Shown piece by piece: positions 1-9,010 of a DNA stretch of 64,000 nt. The translations under genes and the position numbers were made by a program. The notes below the pieces were generated by a model, which was given only the letters and a program-made list of their open reading frames with translations, was not told the origin of the DNA and did not search any database. Position 1 is the first letter of the stretch; each line of letters starts with the position of its first letter. Location: assembly GCF_019633745.1 (NCBI RefSeq), contig NZ_CP037968.1, forward strand, positions 2,901,922 to 2,965,921. Direction: 5' to 3'. This stretch comes from Methanofollis formosanus (lineage in GTDB: Archaea > Halobacteriota > Methanomicrobia > Methanomicrobiales > Methanofollaceae).

Positions 1-188
1 TGGGGGTTGCACCCTCCGGACCCCCACGGACGAAGAAAGCCAGGGGGCGGTATGATGCTCGATTTCTCTTCGTTCCTCGGTTACAAGGAGAAGGATCAAG
101 GATCGATCTTTCCACACCTCAGAAGACTGCGATATAGATTTTCATCTGGTATGCTTGAGGCGACCTATCGCCTCATCCCCGATTCTTC
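1..188 (-). repeat. Modular intergenic repeat copy R1 (arm type b), cut by window start
   Basis: Read on the minus strand this is the end unit (138-188, GATGAAAAT-type terminus and a GAGGCG/CGCCTC hairpin), then the b-type arm (about 51-137, with the GATCGAT...CTTGATCC and AATCGAGCATCAT words), then the GC-rich core (1-50). The same order on the plus strand occurs at 5661-5850. An open frame running through it into the stress-protein gene is an artefact of high GC, so the gene start was placed downstream. The rest of the 1-318 stretch (189-300) shows no gene. Confidence 0.75.
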
Positions 189-318
189 ATGGGCCCGATT
201 CTTGAAACCTTTTTTCGATCCATTCGGCAGATCTCCCATGCCCAGAGCCGCACGGGAAGGGTCTGATTCATATCCTCAGGGAACAAGGATATCTCTGATT
301 GAAAGGAGCGTGACCTCG

Positions 319-804
319 GTGTTCAGAAAAGTGCTGTACCCCACTGATTTTTCGGAATGTTCATACAAGGCCCTCGACTATATCAAGACTCTTAAGGCCG
401 CCGGCACCGAGGAGGTGGTCGTCGTCCATGTACTGGACGAGCGGGAGATCGACCTCGTCTCGACCGGGATCGGGTGGCTGGCCGGCGACCGGATGGTCGA
501 GTACGACGCCAAACTCGAAGGTCGGATGCGGGAGAACGCTCAGGAGAAACTGAACGGCATCCTCTCGGTCATCAAAGGCGCCGGAATGAAGGCGAAGGCC
601 GAGGTGCGCAAGGGCTACCCCTCCGTCGAGGTGCTGGCCACGGCCAAGAGGGAACGGGTCTCCCTGGTCGTGATGGGCAGCCACGGCAAGAGCAACCTCG
701 CCGGTGCGGTGGTTGGTTCGGTCTCCGAGGAGGTGCTCAGGAAGTCGACGGTGCCGGTCTTGATCGTGACCAGGGAGACGCAGAACGCCTGCATCGGCCG
801 GTGA
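319..804 (+). CDS. Universal stress protein (UspA family)
   Basis: A single-domain UspA protein of 161 residues, a cytoplasmic nucleotide-binding stress protein family whose members usually bind ATP. The start was set at GTG 319 because AGGAG at 304-308 lies ten bases upstream and because the protein then begins directly with the family's first strand (FRKVLYPTDFSE). The C-terminal ATP-binding signature is visible as VVMGSHGKSNLAG followed by GSVSEEVLRKSTVPVLIV, which fits G-2x-G-9x-G-S/T. It stands alone, downstream of a repeat copy and convergent with the P-type ATPase. A longer reading frame extends to position 7 but only covers repeat sequence. The physiological trigger cannot be read from the sequence. 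Confidence 0.9.
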   Translation: MFRKVLYPTDFSECSYKALDYIKTLKAAGTEEVVVVHVLDEREIDLVSTGIGWLAGDRMVEYDAKLEGRMRENAQEKLNGILSVIKGAGMKAKAEVRKGYPSVEVLATAKRERVSLVVMGSHGKSNLAGAVVGSVSEEVLRKSTVPVLIVTRETQNACIGR

Positions 805-957
805 AGTTTTTCCGGGCATGAGAACCGATCTCAGGGGCTGCATCTCCTCATGATCTTCACCTCACCTTCCAGGTCCAATCTTCGGGGTCGCGACGACGAA
901 AAAGGTATGGTGATCAGATCATGCCGTCCCCATTGCAGGATTTTTTTTCTGCGGCTC

Positions 958-1230
958 TGTAGAATCGGGCATGAACCTTGGGCTCAAGCATACGCGATGA
1001 ACATTCCTGTTGGTCTCTGATGCGTGGATCCTTGCTCCCCCTTCGGAGCAGGACACCACATAGGGCGACCACTTCATTGCCGCCCCCACCTATCTTCGTC
1101 GTGGGGGGTCCGGGGGTGAAATCCCCGGTGCGAGATTCCAGGAAAGATTCTACGATGAGGGCGGCACATCTGATCATCACGCCCTCCCAAACATCGGTGC
1201 CGGGGGCGCTGCCCCTGGAGTGAGCATGAG
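958..1230 (+). repeat. Modular intergenic repeat copy R2 (arm type a)
   Basis: End unit at 958-1004 (TGTAGAATCGGGCATGAACC, hairpin, GATGAACAT), a-type arm with a GCTCC...GGAGC hairpin at about 1030-1060, then the GC-rich core around 1080-1115 and a tail ending in CATCGGTGCCGGGGGC. The arm and core are almost the same as those of copy R6 at 26876-27060. It fills much of the 747-base gap between the convergent stress-protein and ATPase genes; the remainder (805-957, 1231-1552) shows no gene. Short open frames across the repeat look conserved only because the DNA is. Confidence 0.8.
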
Positions 1231-1552
1231 GGAAGGCGATGGATGAAGGTCACAGGGGGCTGAGGTGATGAAAAGAGGATGTTTTCTACAGGGCCTTTTC
1301 TGCCGTTTCGCGGGAGGGAAGGACGGCATCACGTGTGATCCTGTTGAAAAGTGATCGGCTCTCCCCCCTCCCGATTCCATCTGCAGGGTCACGGGGATGG
1401 GAAGGCGTGATGATCAGGCGTACCGTCCAGACTTAGAATCTTCACCACCGTCTCGCGCCGGAGTCCTCTGTCTTCTCCGGCGATCATATCATCAAGATAC
1501 ATGCTGGTGACGACTCGTTCCTATCGTCGGGGAGATCGTTCCGTCGCCCCTC

Positions 1553-4291
1553 TCACTCCTCATTCTCCCCGCACAACTCAGACGGAAGAGGTTCTTCCTC
1601 CGCCCGGTGTATCCCCTTCCCGGTCCGGCGCCTGATGAGATATTTGTAGAACTCGTGAGACACGAAGAGGAGGATCGGGAAGGGTATGAGCAGGAGGAGG
1701 TAGGCGGGCGGGACGCTCGCGGTGTTGAAGATCGCCTGCACTGACGGTGCGGTGAGGAGGAGGTAGATCCAGATCGCCTCCAGGACCACGGCGACGATGA
1801 GCAGTTTGTTGGTGAAGAGGCCGCGTTCGAAGGCCGAGAACTCCCAGGAACGCAGCGTCCAGACATTGGCGAGTTGACAGGTCACCGCCCCGAGGAGAGT
1901 CATGGTCATCGCCTGCCGGTGGAGTTCGGTGCCGGCGATGGAGAGGTCGCCGTACTGCCAGCCCATCAGGAAGAGGAACCCGAGGAAGGCGGTCATCGCC
2001 GCGGTCGCCTCGATGATCCCCAGGAAGAAGTAGCCTCGCTTGAAGACTTCGCGGTCGAGGATCCGCTCGGTCTTTCCCACCGGCGGGATCTCCATGATAT
2101 CTTTCTCGTGCCGCTCGGAACCGAGGGCGAGGCCGGGGAGCATGTCTGAGCCGAGGTCGATGGAGAGGATCTGGATCACGGTGAGCGGGAGCGGGATCCT
2201 GAGGAAGAACTGGAGGATGTACGGGACGATCTCGGGGACGTTGGAGGCGAGGATGTAGGTGACGAACTTTTTGATGTTGAAGTAGACGGTCCGCCCCTCC
2301 TCGACGGCGGCGACGATGGAGCAGAAGTTGTCGTCGATGAGGACCATGTCGGCCGCCTCCTTCGCGACCTCGGTCCCCTTCAGGCCCATGGCGATCCCGA
2401 TGTCGGCCTTCTTGAGGGCCGGGGCGTCGTTCACCCCGTCGCCGGTCATCGCCACCACCTCGCCGTTCTTCTGGAGGGCGGTGGCGATCTGGAGTTTCTG
2501 GTCCGAACGCATCCTGGCAAAGAGGACGTCCTCGTCTTTGAGGATCTCTTCCAGGCGCTCGTCGGAGATCCCGGCCAGTTCGTCGCCGGTGATCACCCTA
2601 TCCACCGAGAGTCCGACCGCCTCCGCCACCGCTCCCGCGGTAATGGGGTTGTCGCCGGTGAGGACCATCACCCTGATCCCGGCCCGCCGGCAGGTCGCGA
2701 CCGCGCCCGGCACTTCGGCCCTGGGCGGGTCCATCAGCCCGATGAGCCCGAGATAGACGAGATCTTCCTCCTCATCGCCCTCGCCGTACGCAACCGCGAG
2801 GAGACGGTAGGCCTGCCTCTCCAGGTCTTCGGCGTGTGCGGCGATCCGCACCCGCTCTTCCTCGTCGAGAGTGACGGCCGCCCCGGTGCGGTCCCGGAAG
2901 GCGCGGCACTTCGGGAGGACCACTTCGGGGGCGCCTTTCGTGAAGATGAGACGGGCACCGTCCTTTGCATGGACCGTCGACATCATCTTGCGCTCGCTGG
3001 TGAAGGGGATCTCGGCCACCTTCTCGTATCCCATAGGCCCCACGCAGGCCTTCCTGGCCGCGGCGACGAGGGCGAGTTCGGTGGGGTCGCCATGGAGGTG
3101 GTCGCCCTCGATCGCCGCCCGGCAGTTGAGGAGCGCGGCCATGAGGAAAAATTCCAGGCGTTCGTCGGAGCCCTCGGTCCGCCCCTTGATGACCGCCTCG
3201 CCGTCGCCCAGGTAGCCCTCGCCGGTGACCGAGACCTCTTCCCCGCTCGAGAGGACGATCACCCTGGCCGTCATCTCGTTCCTGGTCAGGGTCCCGGTCT
3301 TGTCGGTGCAGATGACCGTGGTGCTCCCGAGTGTCTGGACCGAGTCGAGGTTCTTGATGAGGGCGTTTCGCCTCGCCATGTGCTGGCTTGCAAGCGAGAG
3401 CGAGAGGGTGATGGTCGGGAGCATCCCCTCCGGGACATTGGCGACGATGAGGGAGAGGGCGAAGATCGCCGCGACGAGCAGCCCGAACCCGGCAAAATAA
3501 CTGAGGACGAAGAAGACTCCGCCGACCAGGACGGCGGCAAGGGTGAGGATCCGGGTGATCCTCACGATCTCTTTCTGCATCGGGGTCTGGCGCTTCTCCA
3601 CCTCTTTTGCAAGGGTGGCGATCTTCCCGAACTCGGTCTTCCGGCCGGTGGCATAGACCACCGCCGTCCCGTTCCCGGAGGTGACGGTGGTCCCGGCAAA
3701 GACGACGTTCCTGGCCTCAAGGACCGATGCCGCTATAGAGGGCTCTGCGGTCCGGTGGCGCGGCCTCGACTCTCCGGTGAGCGTGGAGAGATCGACGTAC
3801 AGCGAGTTCACCCCGGTCAGCACGGCGTCGGCGGCGATCCGGTCGCCCTCTTCGAGGAGAAGGACGTCGCCGGGCACGACCTCGCGGGCGTCCACCGTCT
3901 CGGCGACATCCTCACGCCGCACCGTCACCATCGAGGGCATGAGCCGCAGCAGCGCCTCGACGGTCTGGTCGGCCTTGTACTCCTGCCAGAAGGCGAAGGT
4001 GGCGTTGATGACCACCGCCCCCGCGATCGCATAGCCCAGGATGTCGTAGCCTTCGCCCGGCGCCGAGGCGTCGGCGATGAGTGAGAGGACGGCGGCGACT
4101 TCGAGGAGGACGGCGAAGAACTGGGTATACTGGCGGAGGTATACCCTGAAATAGTTCTTCTTCTCCCGTTTCTGGATGACGTTTGGCCCGTGGACGCCGA
4201 GACGTTCGGCGGCCTCCGCTCCGGTCAGCCCCTCCTCCCGTGACTCGGTCCGGGCATAGAGTTCCTCGCGGTCCCCGGCATAGATCGCCAT
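1553..4291 (-). CDS. P2-type cation-transporting ATPase, Na+/K+-ATPase-like (P2C-like)
   Basis: A 912-residue polytopic P-type ATPase. The phosphorylated Asp is D330 in DKTGTLT, the TGE loop is in DLSTLTGESRP, and the hinge motif TGDGVNDAPAL lies near residue 616. Membrane motifs point to the Na+/K+ branch rather than the Ca2+ branch: VPEGMLPT in M4, SNVPEIVPY in M5 and IDLGSDMLPG in M6, the last keeping both acidic residues (D712, D716) that bind cations in Na+/K+-ATPases. The N-terminal cation_ATPase_N domain and ten predicted membrane spans fit the family's length, and no beta subunit is encoded nearby. Start ATG 4291 has a GGTGAAGG site just upstream. It probably exports Na+ (possibly in exchange for K+), but ion and stoichiometry are inference. 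It is monocistronic. Confidence 0.9.
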   Translation of the reverse strand: MAIYAGDREELYARTESREEGLTGAEAAERLGVHGPNVIQKREKKNYFRVYLRQYTQFFAVLLEVAAVLSLIADASAPGEGYDILGYAIAGAVVINATFAFWQEYKADQTVEALLRLMPSMVTVRREDVAETVDAREVVPGDVLLLEEGDRIAADAVLTGVNSLYVDLSTLTGESRPRHRTAEPSIAASVLEARNVVFAGTTVTSGNGTAVVYATGRKTEFGKIATLAKEVEKRQTPMQKEIVRITRILTLAAVLVGGVFFVLSYFAGFGLLVAAIFALSLIVANVPEGMLPTITLSLSLASQHMARRNALIKNLDSVQTLGSTTVICTDKTGTLTRNEMTARVIVLSSGEEVSVTGEGYLGDGEAVIKGRTEGSDERLEFFLMAALLNCRAAIEGDHLHGDPTELALVAAARKACVGPMGYEKVAEIPFTSERKMMSTVHAKDGARLIFTKGAPEVVLPKCRAFRDRTGAAVTLDEEERVRIAAHAEDLERQAYRLLAVAYGEGDEEEDLVYLGLIGLMDPPRAEVPGAVATCRRAGIRVMVLTGDNPITAGAVAEAVGLSVDRVITGDELAGISDERLEEILKDEDVLFARMRSDQKLQIATALQKNGEVVAMTGDGVNDAPALKKADIGIAMGLKGTEVAKEAADMVLIDDNFCSIVAAVEEGRTVYFNIKKFVTYILASNVPEIVPYILQFFLRIPLPLTVIQILSIDLGSDMLPGLALGSERHEKDIMEIPPVGKTERILDREVFKRGYFFLGIIEATAAMTAFLGFLFLMGWQYGDLSIAGTELHRQAMTMTLLGAVTCQLANVWTLRSWEFSAFERGLFTNKLLIVAVVLEAIWIYLLLTAPSVQAIFNTASVPPAYLLLLIPFPILLFVSHEFYKYLIRRRTGKGIHRAEEEPLPSELCGENEE

Positions 4292-4350
4292 CGGCCTTCA
4301 CCGGCAGGGCATCTGCCCGGGGTCTCTCCGCGTCTCTGCTATATATGTGA

Positions 4351-5481
4351 TCAGGCAGTTCTGCCGTCGAGATAGTCCTCAAAGGCCCGGAGGGCCGCGG
4401 GCAGATCGGTCCGTGCGAACCCGACCCTGAAGTGGCTGTCTCCGTACTCGTAGGCCGTCGAGGGGAGGAGGAGCACCCCGCTCTCCTGCACGGTCCTGAT
4501 GGCGAAGGCCTCCGCGCTCTCATCGGTGAGCAGGCGCGGGAAGCCGATGGCACCGGCCGTGGGGCGGACCCAGGCGAAGCGGTCGGCGTGACGTGCGAAG
4601 AAGGCGTCCAGGAGGGCGAGGTTGGACCTGATGATCCCGAGGTTGCGGCCGACGATCTCCTCGGTGTGCCTGAGGGCGAGGGCGGTCAGGAACTCGGAGG
4701 GGGCGCTGCAGCAGATGGTGGTGTAGTCCTTGAGGGCGGCGACCCGCCGGCGCAGTTCGGCGTCCCGTGTTGCCGTCCACCCGATCCGCAGGCCCGCAAG
4801 CCCGAAGGCCTTGGACATCACGCCGACCGAGACTCCTTTCTCGTAGATATCGGCCATCGGTGGGAGGCGGTCGGCGGGGTCGTACTCGAGGAAACGGTAG
4901 ACCTCGTCTGAGAAGACCCAGGCCCCGGCGTCCTCGGCGATGTCCCTCACCGCCCGAAACTCCTCATGGGTCATGTGGCACCCGGTCGGGTTGTGCGGGG
5001 TGTTGATGACCACGGCCTCAGTCTCCCTGGTGACCAGGTCCTTGAGGGCCTCGATGTCGGGCCGCCACCCGTCCTCGTCGCGGAGCGTCCAGTGCGAGAC
5101 CCGGCACCCGATGGACCGTGCCACCTCGTGGAGGGACTGGTAGGCCGGGGACTGGACGACGACGTGGTCGCCGGGGCCGAGCATGGCGTGCATGCAGAGA
5201 AAGATCGACTCCTCCGCCCCGGCGGTGACAAGGACATCGTCGGGAGCGATTGCGGAGTATATCCCGGCGACCTCCCGGCGCACCTCAGGGCCGCCGGCCG
5301 ACTCGGTGTACCCGAGCCAGAGATCTTTGAACCGTTCTTCGGCCCCGTCCTCCATCAAAAGCAGGTCGGCGAGGTGCACCGACTCGCAGTCTGAGGTGCA
5401 GAGGAGGTGGGGGGCCGAGAACTCGTACTGTGCAAGAAAACGTTCGAGTCTGAAGTCCTGAAGATGCATAAGAGATGACAT
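4351..5481 (-). CDS. Class I/II pyridoxal-phosphate aminotransferase
   Basis: A 376-residue fold-type I PLP enzyme. The internal aldimine Lys is K224 in SKAFGLAGLR, preceded by the cofactor-binding NTPHNPTG and SDEVYRFLEYDP motifs, and the N-terminal AGAEESIFLCMHAML segment binds the phosphate. Substrate is not evident; relatives act on aromatic or branched-chain amino acids or alanine. The start was set at 5481 (MSSLMHLQDF) because the upstream open frame runs through repeat copy R3; ATG 5469 is an alternative. No strong Shine-Dalgarno site is visible, so the message may be leaderless. It is divergent from the proline/ornithine gene cluster, across the repeat, so a link in amino-acid metabolism is possible but unproven. 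Confidence 0.85.
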   Translation of the reverse strand: MSSLMHLQDFRLERFLAQYEFSAPHLLCTSDCESVHLADLLLMEDGAEERFKDLWLGYTESAGGPEVRREVAGIYSAIAPDDVLVTAGAEESIFLCMHAMLGPGDHVVVQSPAYQSLHEVARSIGCRVSHWTLRDEDGWRPDIEALKDLVTRETEAVVINTPHNPTGCHMTHEEFRAVRDIAEDAGAWVFSDEVYRFLEYDPADRLPPMADIYEKGVSVGVMSKAFGLAGLRIGWTATRDAELRRRVAALKDYTTICCSAPSEFLTALALRHTEEIVGRNLGIIRSNLALLDAFFARHADRFAWVRPTAGAIGFPRLLTDESAEAFAIRTVQESGVLLLPSTAYEYGDSHFRVGFARTDLPAALRAFEDYLDGRTA

Positions 5482-5660
5482 TGGTTTTTCTGGCGGATAA
5501 AGGATGTCGGCGAGGGAGAGCGTTCTCTTCTGAATGATTGGCCCTCTGCCTTTCCTGCCCGATCTGTGTTCCGGGGGTCTCGGGTGGTGACCGCCCCCCG
5601 GCGTGAAGATGGGAAAGGCGTGATGATCAGGCGTGCCCCCCCCTGAAGAATTTTCGGCTT

Positions 5661-5970
5661 TGTAGAATTGGGCATGAGGCGAGATCACGCCTCAAGCATA
5701 GGGGATGAAAATATCATCTCAGAATTGGATCGATTCTTGATCCTCATCCTTGGGTTCGAGGAGTGAATCGAAGTCGAGCATCATGCCGCCCCTCGGCTAT
5801 CTTCGTCGTGGGGGGTCCGGGGGGTTTCCCCCCGGCGCGAGACAATGGTGAAGATTCGACGATCTGGGGCGGCCGTTCTGATCGACGTGCCTTCCCAAAC
5901 ATCGGTGCCGGGGGCAGCGGGCCGTGGTGTTCCCAACCGCCTCCCGGTCGTGAGGAGCGTGATCAGGTTT
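5661..5970 (+). repeat. Modular intergenic repeat copy R3 (arm type b)
   Basis: End unit 5661-5712 with the GAGGCG/CGCCTC hairpin, b-type arm 5713-5785 (GGATCGATTCTTGATCC and AATCGAAGTCGAGCATCAT), GC-rich core 5786-5850 and the tail CATCGGTGCCGGGGGC near 5900. It sits between two divergent genes, occupying most of the 5482-6080 gap, so transcripts of the plus-strand aminotransferase must start between the repeat and position 6081. Confidence 0.8.
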
Positions 5971-6048
5971 TTCTCCCCCGCACAATTCCGGAACCAACCC
6001 CGTTGATCCGCGTGGCGGTTCAGCCTTCTGATCGATTTCGGCATGTGC

Positions 6049-6060
6049 TCATTATTATAT
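6049..6060 (+). promoter_or_regulatory. Probable archaeal TATA box for the proline/ornithine cluster
   Basis: ATTATTATATAC lies 20-32 bases upstream of ATG 6081. That spacing would put transcription initiation almost at the start codon, consistent with a leaderless or very short leader message and with the lack of a Shine-Dalgarno site there. Confidence 0.5.
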
Positions 6061-6080
6061 ACCCACGCGATATCTCCACC

Positions 6081-7391
6081 ATGGAACCGCTCATCACGAC
6101 CATACCCCCGGGACCGCGTGCCCGGGCCGTTCTGGAACGGGACCGGCGGGTCGTCTCCCAGTCGATGGCCAGGGAGTATCCGCTGGTCATCGAACGGGCC
6201 GCGGGCACCAACCTCTGGGACGTGGACGGGAACCGGTACCTCGACTTCACGGCCGGGATCTCGGTGATGAACGTGGGGTGGAACCACCCGGCGGTCGTCG
6301 AGGCGGTGCGGGAACAGGCGGGGCTTCTGTCGCACGGGGCGTTCCTCGACTTCTGCTCCGAGGTGCCGGTTCGGTTTGCCGAGGAGTTGGTGAAGATGCT
6401 CCCCAACGGACTCGATCAGGTCTATTATTCCAACTCGGGCGCGGAGAGCGTGGAGGCCGCTCTCAAACTTGCCCGCCGGCACACGAAGCGGAAGTACTTC
6501 ATCTCCTTCTACGGCGGTTTCCATGGCAGGACCTATGGGGCGCTCAGCCTCACGGCGACGAAGGTGATCCAGCGGAAGCACTTCGGCCCCTTCCTGCCGG
6601 TGATCCATGCCCCGTACCCCGACCCGTACCGTCCCTTCGGCCTCGAATCGGTGAGTTGCGCCGTCGACGTGGTCAGGTACCTCAGGGAGGAAGTCTTCAG
6701 AACCGAGGTCTCGCCTGAGGAGGTGGCGGCCATCGTTGTCGAACCCATCCAGGGCGAGGGAGGGTATGTCGTCCCGCCGCCCGGGTTCCTGCGGGGCCTG
6801 CGGGAACTCTGCGACGAGTACGGGATCCTCCTGGTCGCCGACGAAGTGCAGGCCGGGTGCTACCGGACCGGGCGGTTCCTTGCCTCCGAGCACGGGGGCG
6901 TCGTCCCCGACATCGTCTGTCTGGCCAAGGCCCTCGGTGGCGGGATGCCGCTTGGCGCCACCGTCGCGTCAGAGGAGGTGATGAACTGGCCGCCGGGATC
7001 GCATGCCAGCACCTTCGGCGGAAACAATGTGGCCTGCGCCGCGGGACTGGCGGTGCTCGAGATCATGCAGGCGCCAGGGTTCGGGGAGCACGTGAGGGAG
7101 GCCGGGGCCGTGCTCCTCGACGGGCTCCGCCGGCTCCAGGAACGCCACGAGGTCGTCGGGGACGTACGCGGGGTCGGGATGATGGCCGGGATCGAACTGG
7201 TCGAGGACCGGGTGAGCAGGGTGCCGGCGCGGGAGACCAGGAACCGCGCCCTGGTGCGAGCGTTCGAGCGGGGACTCACCCTCCTCCCCGCGGGCGAGTC
7301 GGTGATCCGTTTCTCCCCGCCGCTCGTCATGGACGAAGCGGAGATCAGGACCGGGCTTGCGGTTCTGGACGAGGCGATGGAAGGCCTCTGA
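6081..7391 (+). CDS. Class III aminotransferase (ornithine/4-aminobutyrate type)
   Basis: A 436-residue class III PLP enzyme. The Schiff-base Lys is K283 in CLAKALGGGMPLGA; LLVADEVQAGCYRTG carries the ring-contacting Asp, and YYSNSGAESVEAALKLAR is the phosphate-binding start. The sequence type resembles archaeal 4-aminobutyrate/ornithine omega-aminotransferases; some archaeal relatives are amino-acid racemases, so activity is not certain. Eight bases downstream begins a P5C dehydrogenase and then a proline dehydrogenase, so ornithine to glutamate-5-semialdehyde is the most economical reading. ATG 6081 is preferred to the much longer open frame, whose first 106 codons are repeat sequence; a TATA box sits at the right distance. 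Confidence 0.85.
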   Translation: MEPLITTIPPGPRARAVLERDRRVVSQSMAREYPLVIERAAGTNLWDVDGNRYLDFTAGISVMNVGWNHPAVVEAVREQAGLLSHGAFLDFCSEVPVRFAEELVKMLPNGLDQVYYSNSGAESVEAALKLARRHTKRKYFISFYGGFHGRTYGALSLTATKVIQRKHFGPFLPVIHAPYPDPYRPFGLESVSCAVDVVRYLREEVFRTEVSPEEVAAIVVEPIQGEGGYVVPPPGFLRGLRELCDEYGILLVADEVQAGCYRTGRFLASEHGGVVPDIVCLAKALGGGMPLGATVASEEVMNWPPGSHASTFGGNNVACAAGLAVLEIMQAPGFGEHVREAGAVLLDGLRRLQERHEVVGDVRGVGMMAGIELVEDRVSRVPARETRNRALVRAFERGLTLLPAGESVIRFSPPLVMDEAEIRTGLAVLDEAMEGL

Positions 7392-7398
7392 GGAGTTG

Positions 7399-8973
7399 AT
7401 GAAGATGAGAAAAGTTACCTATGTCAGCCTGGAATCGGACGAGGGGATGCATGCCTCCTATGAGGCGGCCCTCTCCGACCTGGAGAGCCGGCTTGGCCAC
7501 CGCCACCCGCTCTTCATCGGCGGGAAACAGTTTACGACGACACGGGAGTTTGCAGTCAGGTCGCCGGTCGACCAGGAGGTGATCACCGGCCACTTCCAGC
7601 AGGCCGGCGAGGAGGAAGCGAAGGCGGCGGTCGAGGTGGCGAGGGACGCATACCCGGCATGGAGCAGGACCGACCCGGCCGAGCGGGTGGCGGCGATGCG
7701 GGCGACGGCGACGGCCCTCGAACGCGAGGTCTACCACCTCGCCGCCCTCATCACGATGGAGGCCGGGAAGACCAGGGCCGAGGCCGTCGCCGAGGTCGGG
7801 GAGGCCGTCGACATGATACGGTACCACTGCGACCTCTATGAGCGGGCGGACGGGTTCGTCGTCCCGATGCGGCCAGAGGTGCCGGGGGCGACGAACCGGA
7901 GCGTGATGCGCCCGCACGGGGTCTGGGCGGTCATATCGCCCTTCAACTTCCCGCTCGTCCTCGCGGCCGGGGCGGCTGGGGCGGCCCTCCTCACCGGCAA
8001 CACGGTCGTGCTCAAACCCGCGAGCAAGACCCCGCTCTCAGGCATCCGTCTGTATGAGGCCTTTGTCGAAGGGGGGGTGCCGGACGGCGCCGTCAACCTG
8101 GTCACCGGCCCCGGCCACCCCTTCGGCGAGGTGGTCACCGCCCACCCGGCGGTCGACGGGATCGCCTTCACGGGGTCACGTGAGGTGGGAATGTGGCTGA
8201 TGCGTACCTTCCTGGCACGGCAGGCGTACCCGAAACCGGTGGTGGCCGAGATGGGGAGCAAGAACCCCTGCATCGTCACCGGCACGGCCGACCTGGAGAA
8301 GGCGGTCGAAGGGGTGGCCCGCGCCGCATTCGGGTACGGCGGGCAGAAGTGCAGCGCCACCTCGCGGGTCTATGTCCAGCACGAGGTCGCCGAAGAGTTT
8401 GCCAGGATGCTTATCAGGCGGGCCGGGGAGATCGTCGTCGGCGACCCGCGGGAGCGGGAAGTCTTCATGGGGCCACTCATCTCGGCGCAGGCAAAACAGA
8501 CCTTCGAGGCGGCGGTCGCCAGATGCCGGCAGGACGGCGGGCGGGTGCTGGCCGGCGGGCAGGTGCTGGAGAAGGGTGCCCTGGCCCGCGGATTCTATGT
8601 GCAGCCCACGGTCGTCGCCGGCCTCCCCGAGAGCCACCCCCTGATGAAGCACGAACTCTTCGTCCCCTTCCTCTGTGTGCAACCGGTCGCATCTCTGGAT
8701 GAGGCGGTTCGACTTTCCAATGATACCGGGTACGGTCTGATCGCCGGGATCTTTGCTGAAGACCCGGAGGAGGTGCGTTCCTTCTTTGATGGGATCAGGT
8801 CAGGGGTCTGTTATGCCAACCGGCAGGGCGGGGCGACGACCGGGGCGTGGCCGGGCGTGCAACCCTTCGGCGGGTGGAAGGCGAGCGGGTCGGCGGGGAA
8901 GGGCGTCGGCGGGCCGTATTATCTCCTCTCGTACCTCCGCGAGCAGGCGCAGAGCAGCCAGAACGGCCTCTGA
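7399..8973 (+). CDS. Delta-1-pyrroline-5-carboxylate dehydrogenase (aldehyde dehydrogenase family)
   Basis: A 524-residue NAD(P)-dependent aldehyde dehydrogenase. Catalytic Cys is C318 in GGQKCSATSR and the general base is E284 in EMGSKNP; both local sequences match the P5C-dehydrogenase (RocA/PutA C-terminal) group, which has GQKCSA, rather than generic ALDHs. The PFNFPL motif and TGSREVG complete the fold. It would oxidise glutamate-5-semialdehyde, formed from proline or ornithine by the flanking enzymes, to glutamate. Translation starts at ATG 7399 right after GAGGAG at 7390-7395 (ATG 7405 is also possible). It is co-directional with the class III aminotransferase (7-base gap) and the proline dehydrogenase (37-base gap), so an operon is likely. 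Confidence 0.9.
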   Translation: MKMRKVTYVSLESDEGMHASYEAALSDLESRLGHRHPLFIGGKQFTTTREFAVRSPVDQEVITGHFQQAGEEEAKAAVEVARDAYPAWSRTDPAERVAAMRATATALEREVYHLAALITMEAGKTRAEAVAEVGEAVDMIRYHCDLYERADGFVVPMRPEVPGATNRSVMRPHGVWAVISPFNFPLVLAAGAAGAALLTGNTVVLKPASKTPLSGIRLYEAFVEGGVPDGAVNLVTGPGHPFGEVVTAHPAVDGIAFTGSREVGMWLMRTFLARQAYPKPVVAEMGSKNPCIVTGTADLEKAVEGVARAAFGYGGQKCSATSRVYVQHEVAEEFARMLIRRAGEIVVGDPREREVFMGPLISAQAKQTFEAAVARCRQDGGRVLAGGQVLEKGALARGFYVQPTVVAGLPESHPLMKHELFVPFLCVQPVASLDEAVRLSNDTGYGLIAGIFAEDPEEVRSFFDGIRSGVCYANRQGGATTGAWPGVQPFGGWKASGSAGKGVGGPYYLLSYLREQAQSSQNGL

Positions 8974-9010
8974 CCACCACCTTTTTCTGGCCCCCCTGCT
9001 ATTCACCGGC

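Noticed and set aside
7..318. N-terminal extension of the first stress protein
   Set aside because: It reads through repeat copy R1; a normal USP start with Shine-Dalgarno site exists at 319.
978..1223. Short conserved-looking proteins encoded in repeat copies (also 26868-27212)
   Set aside because: Conservation follows the DNA of the repeat, including non-coding parts; frames end at different points and no ribosome site precedes them.
2834..4084. Long open frame (416 codons) opposite the P2C-type ATPase gene
   Set aside because: Antisense shadow caused by high GC and strong third-position bias of the real gene; product has no recognisable domain and is rich in Gly/Asp/Arg.
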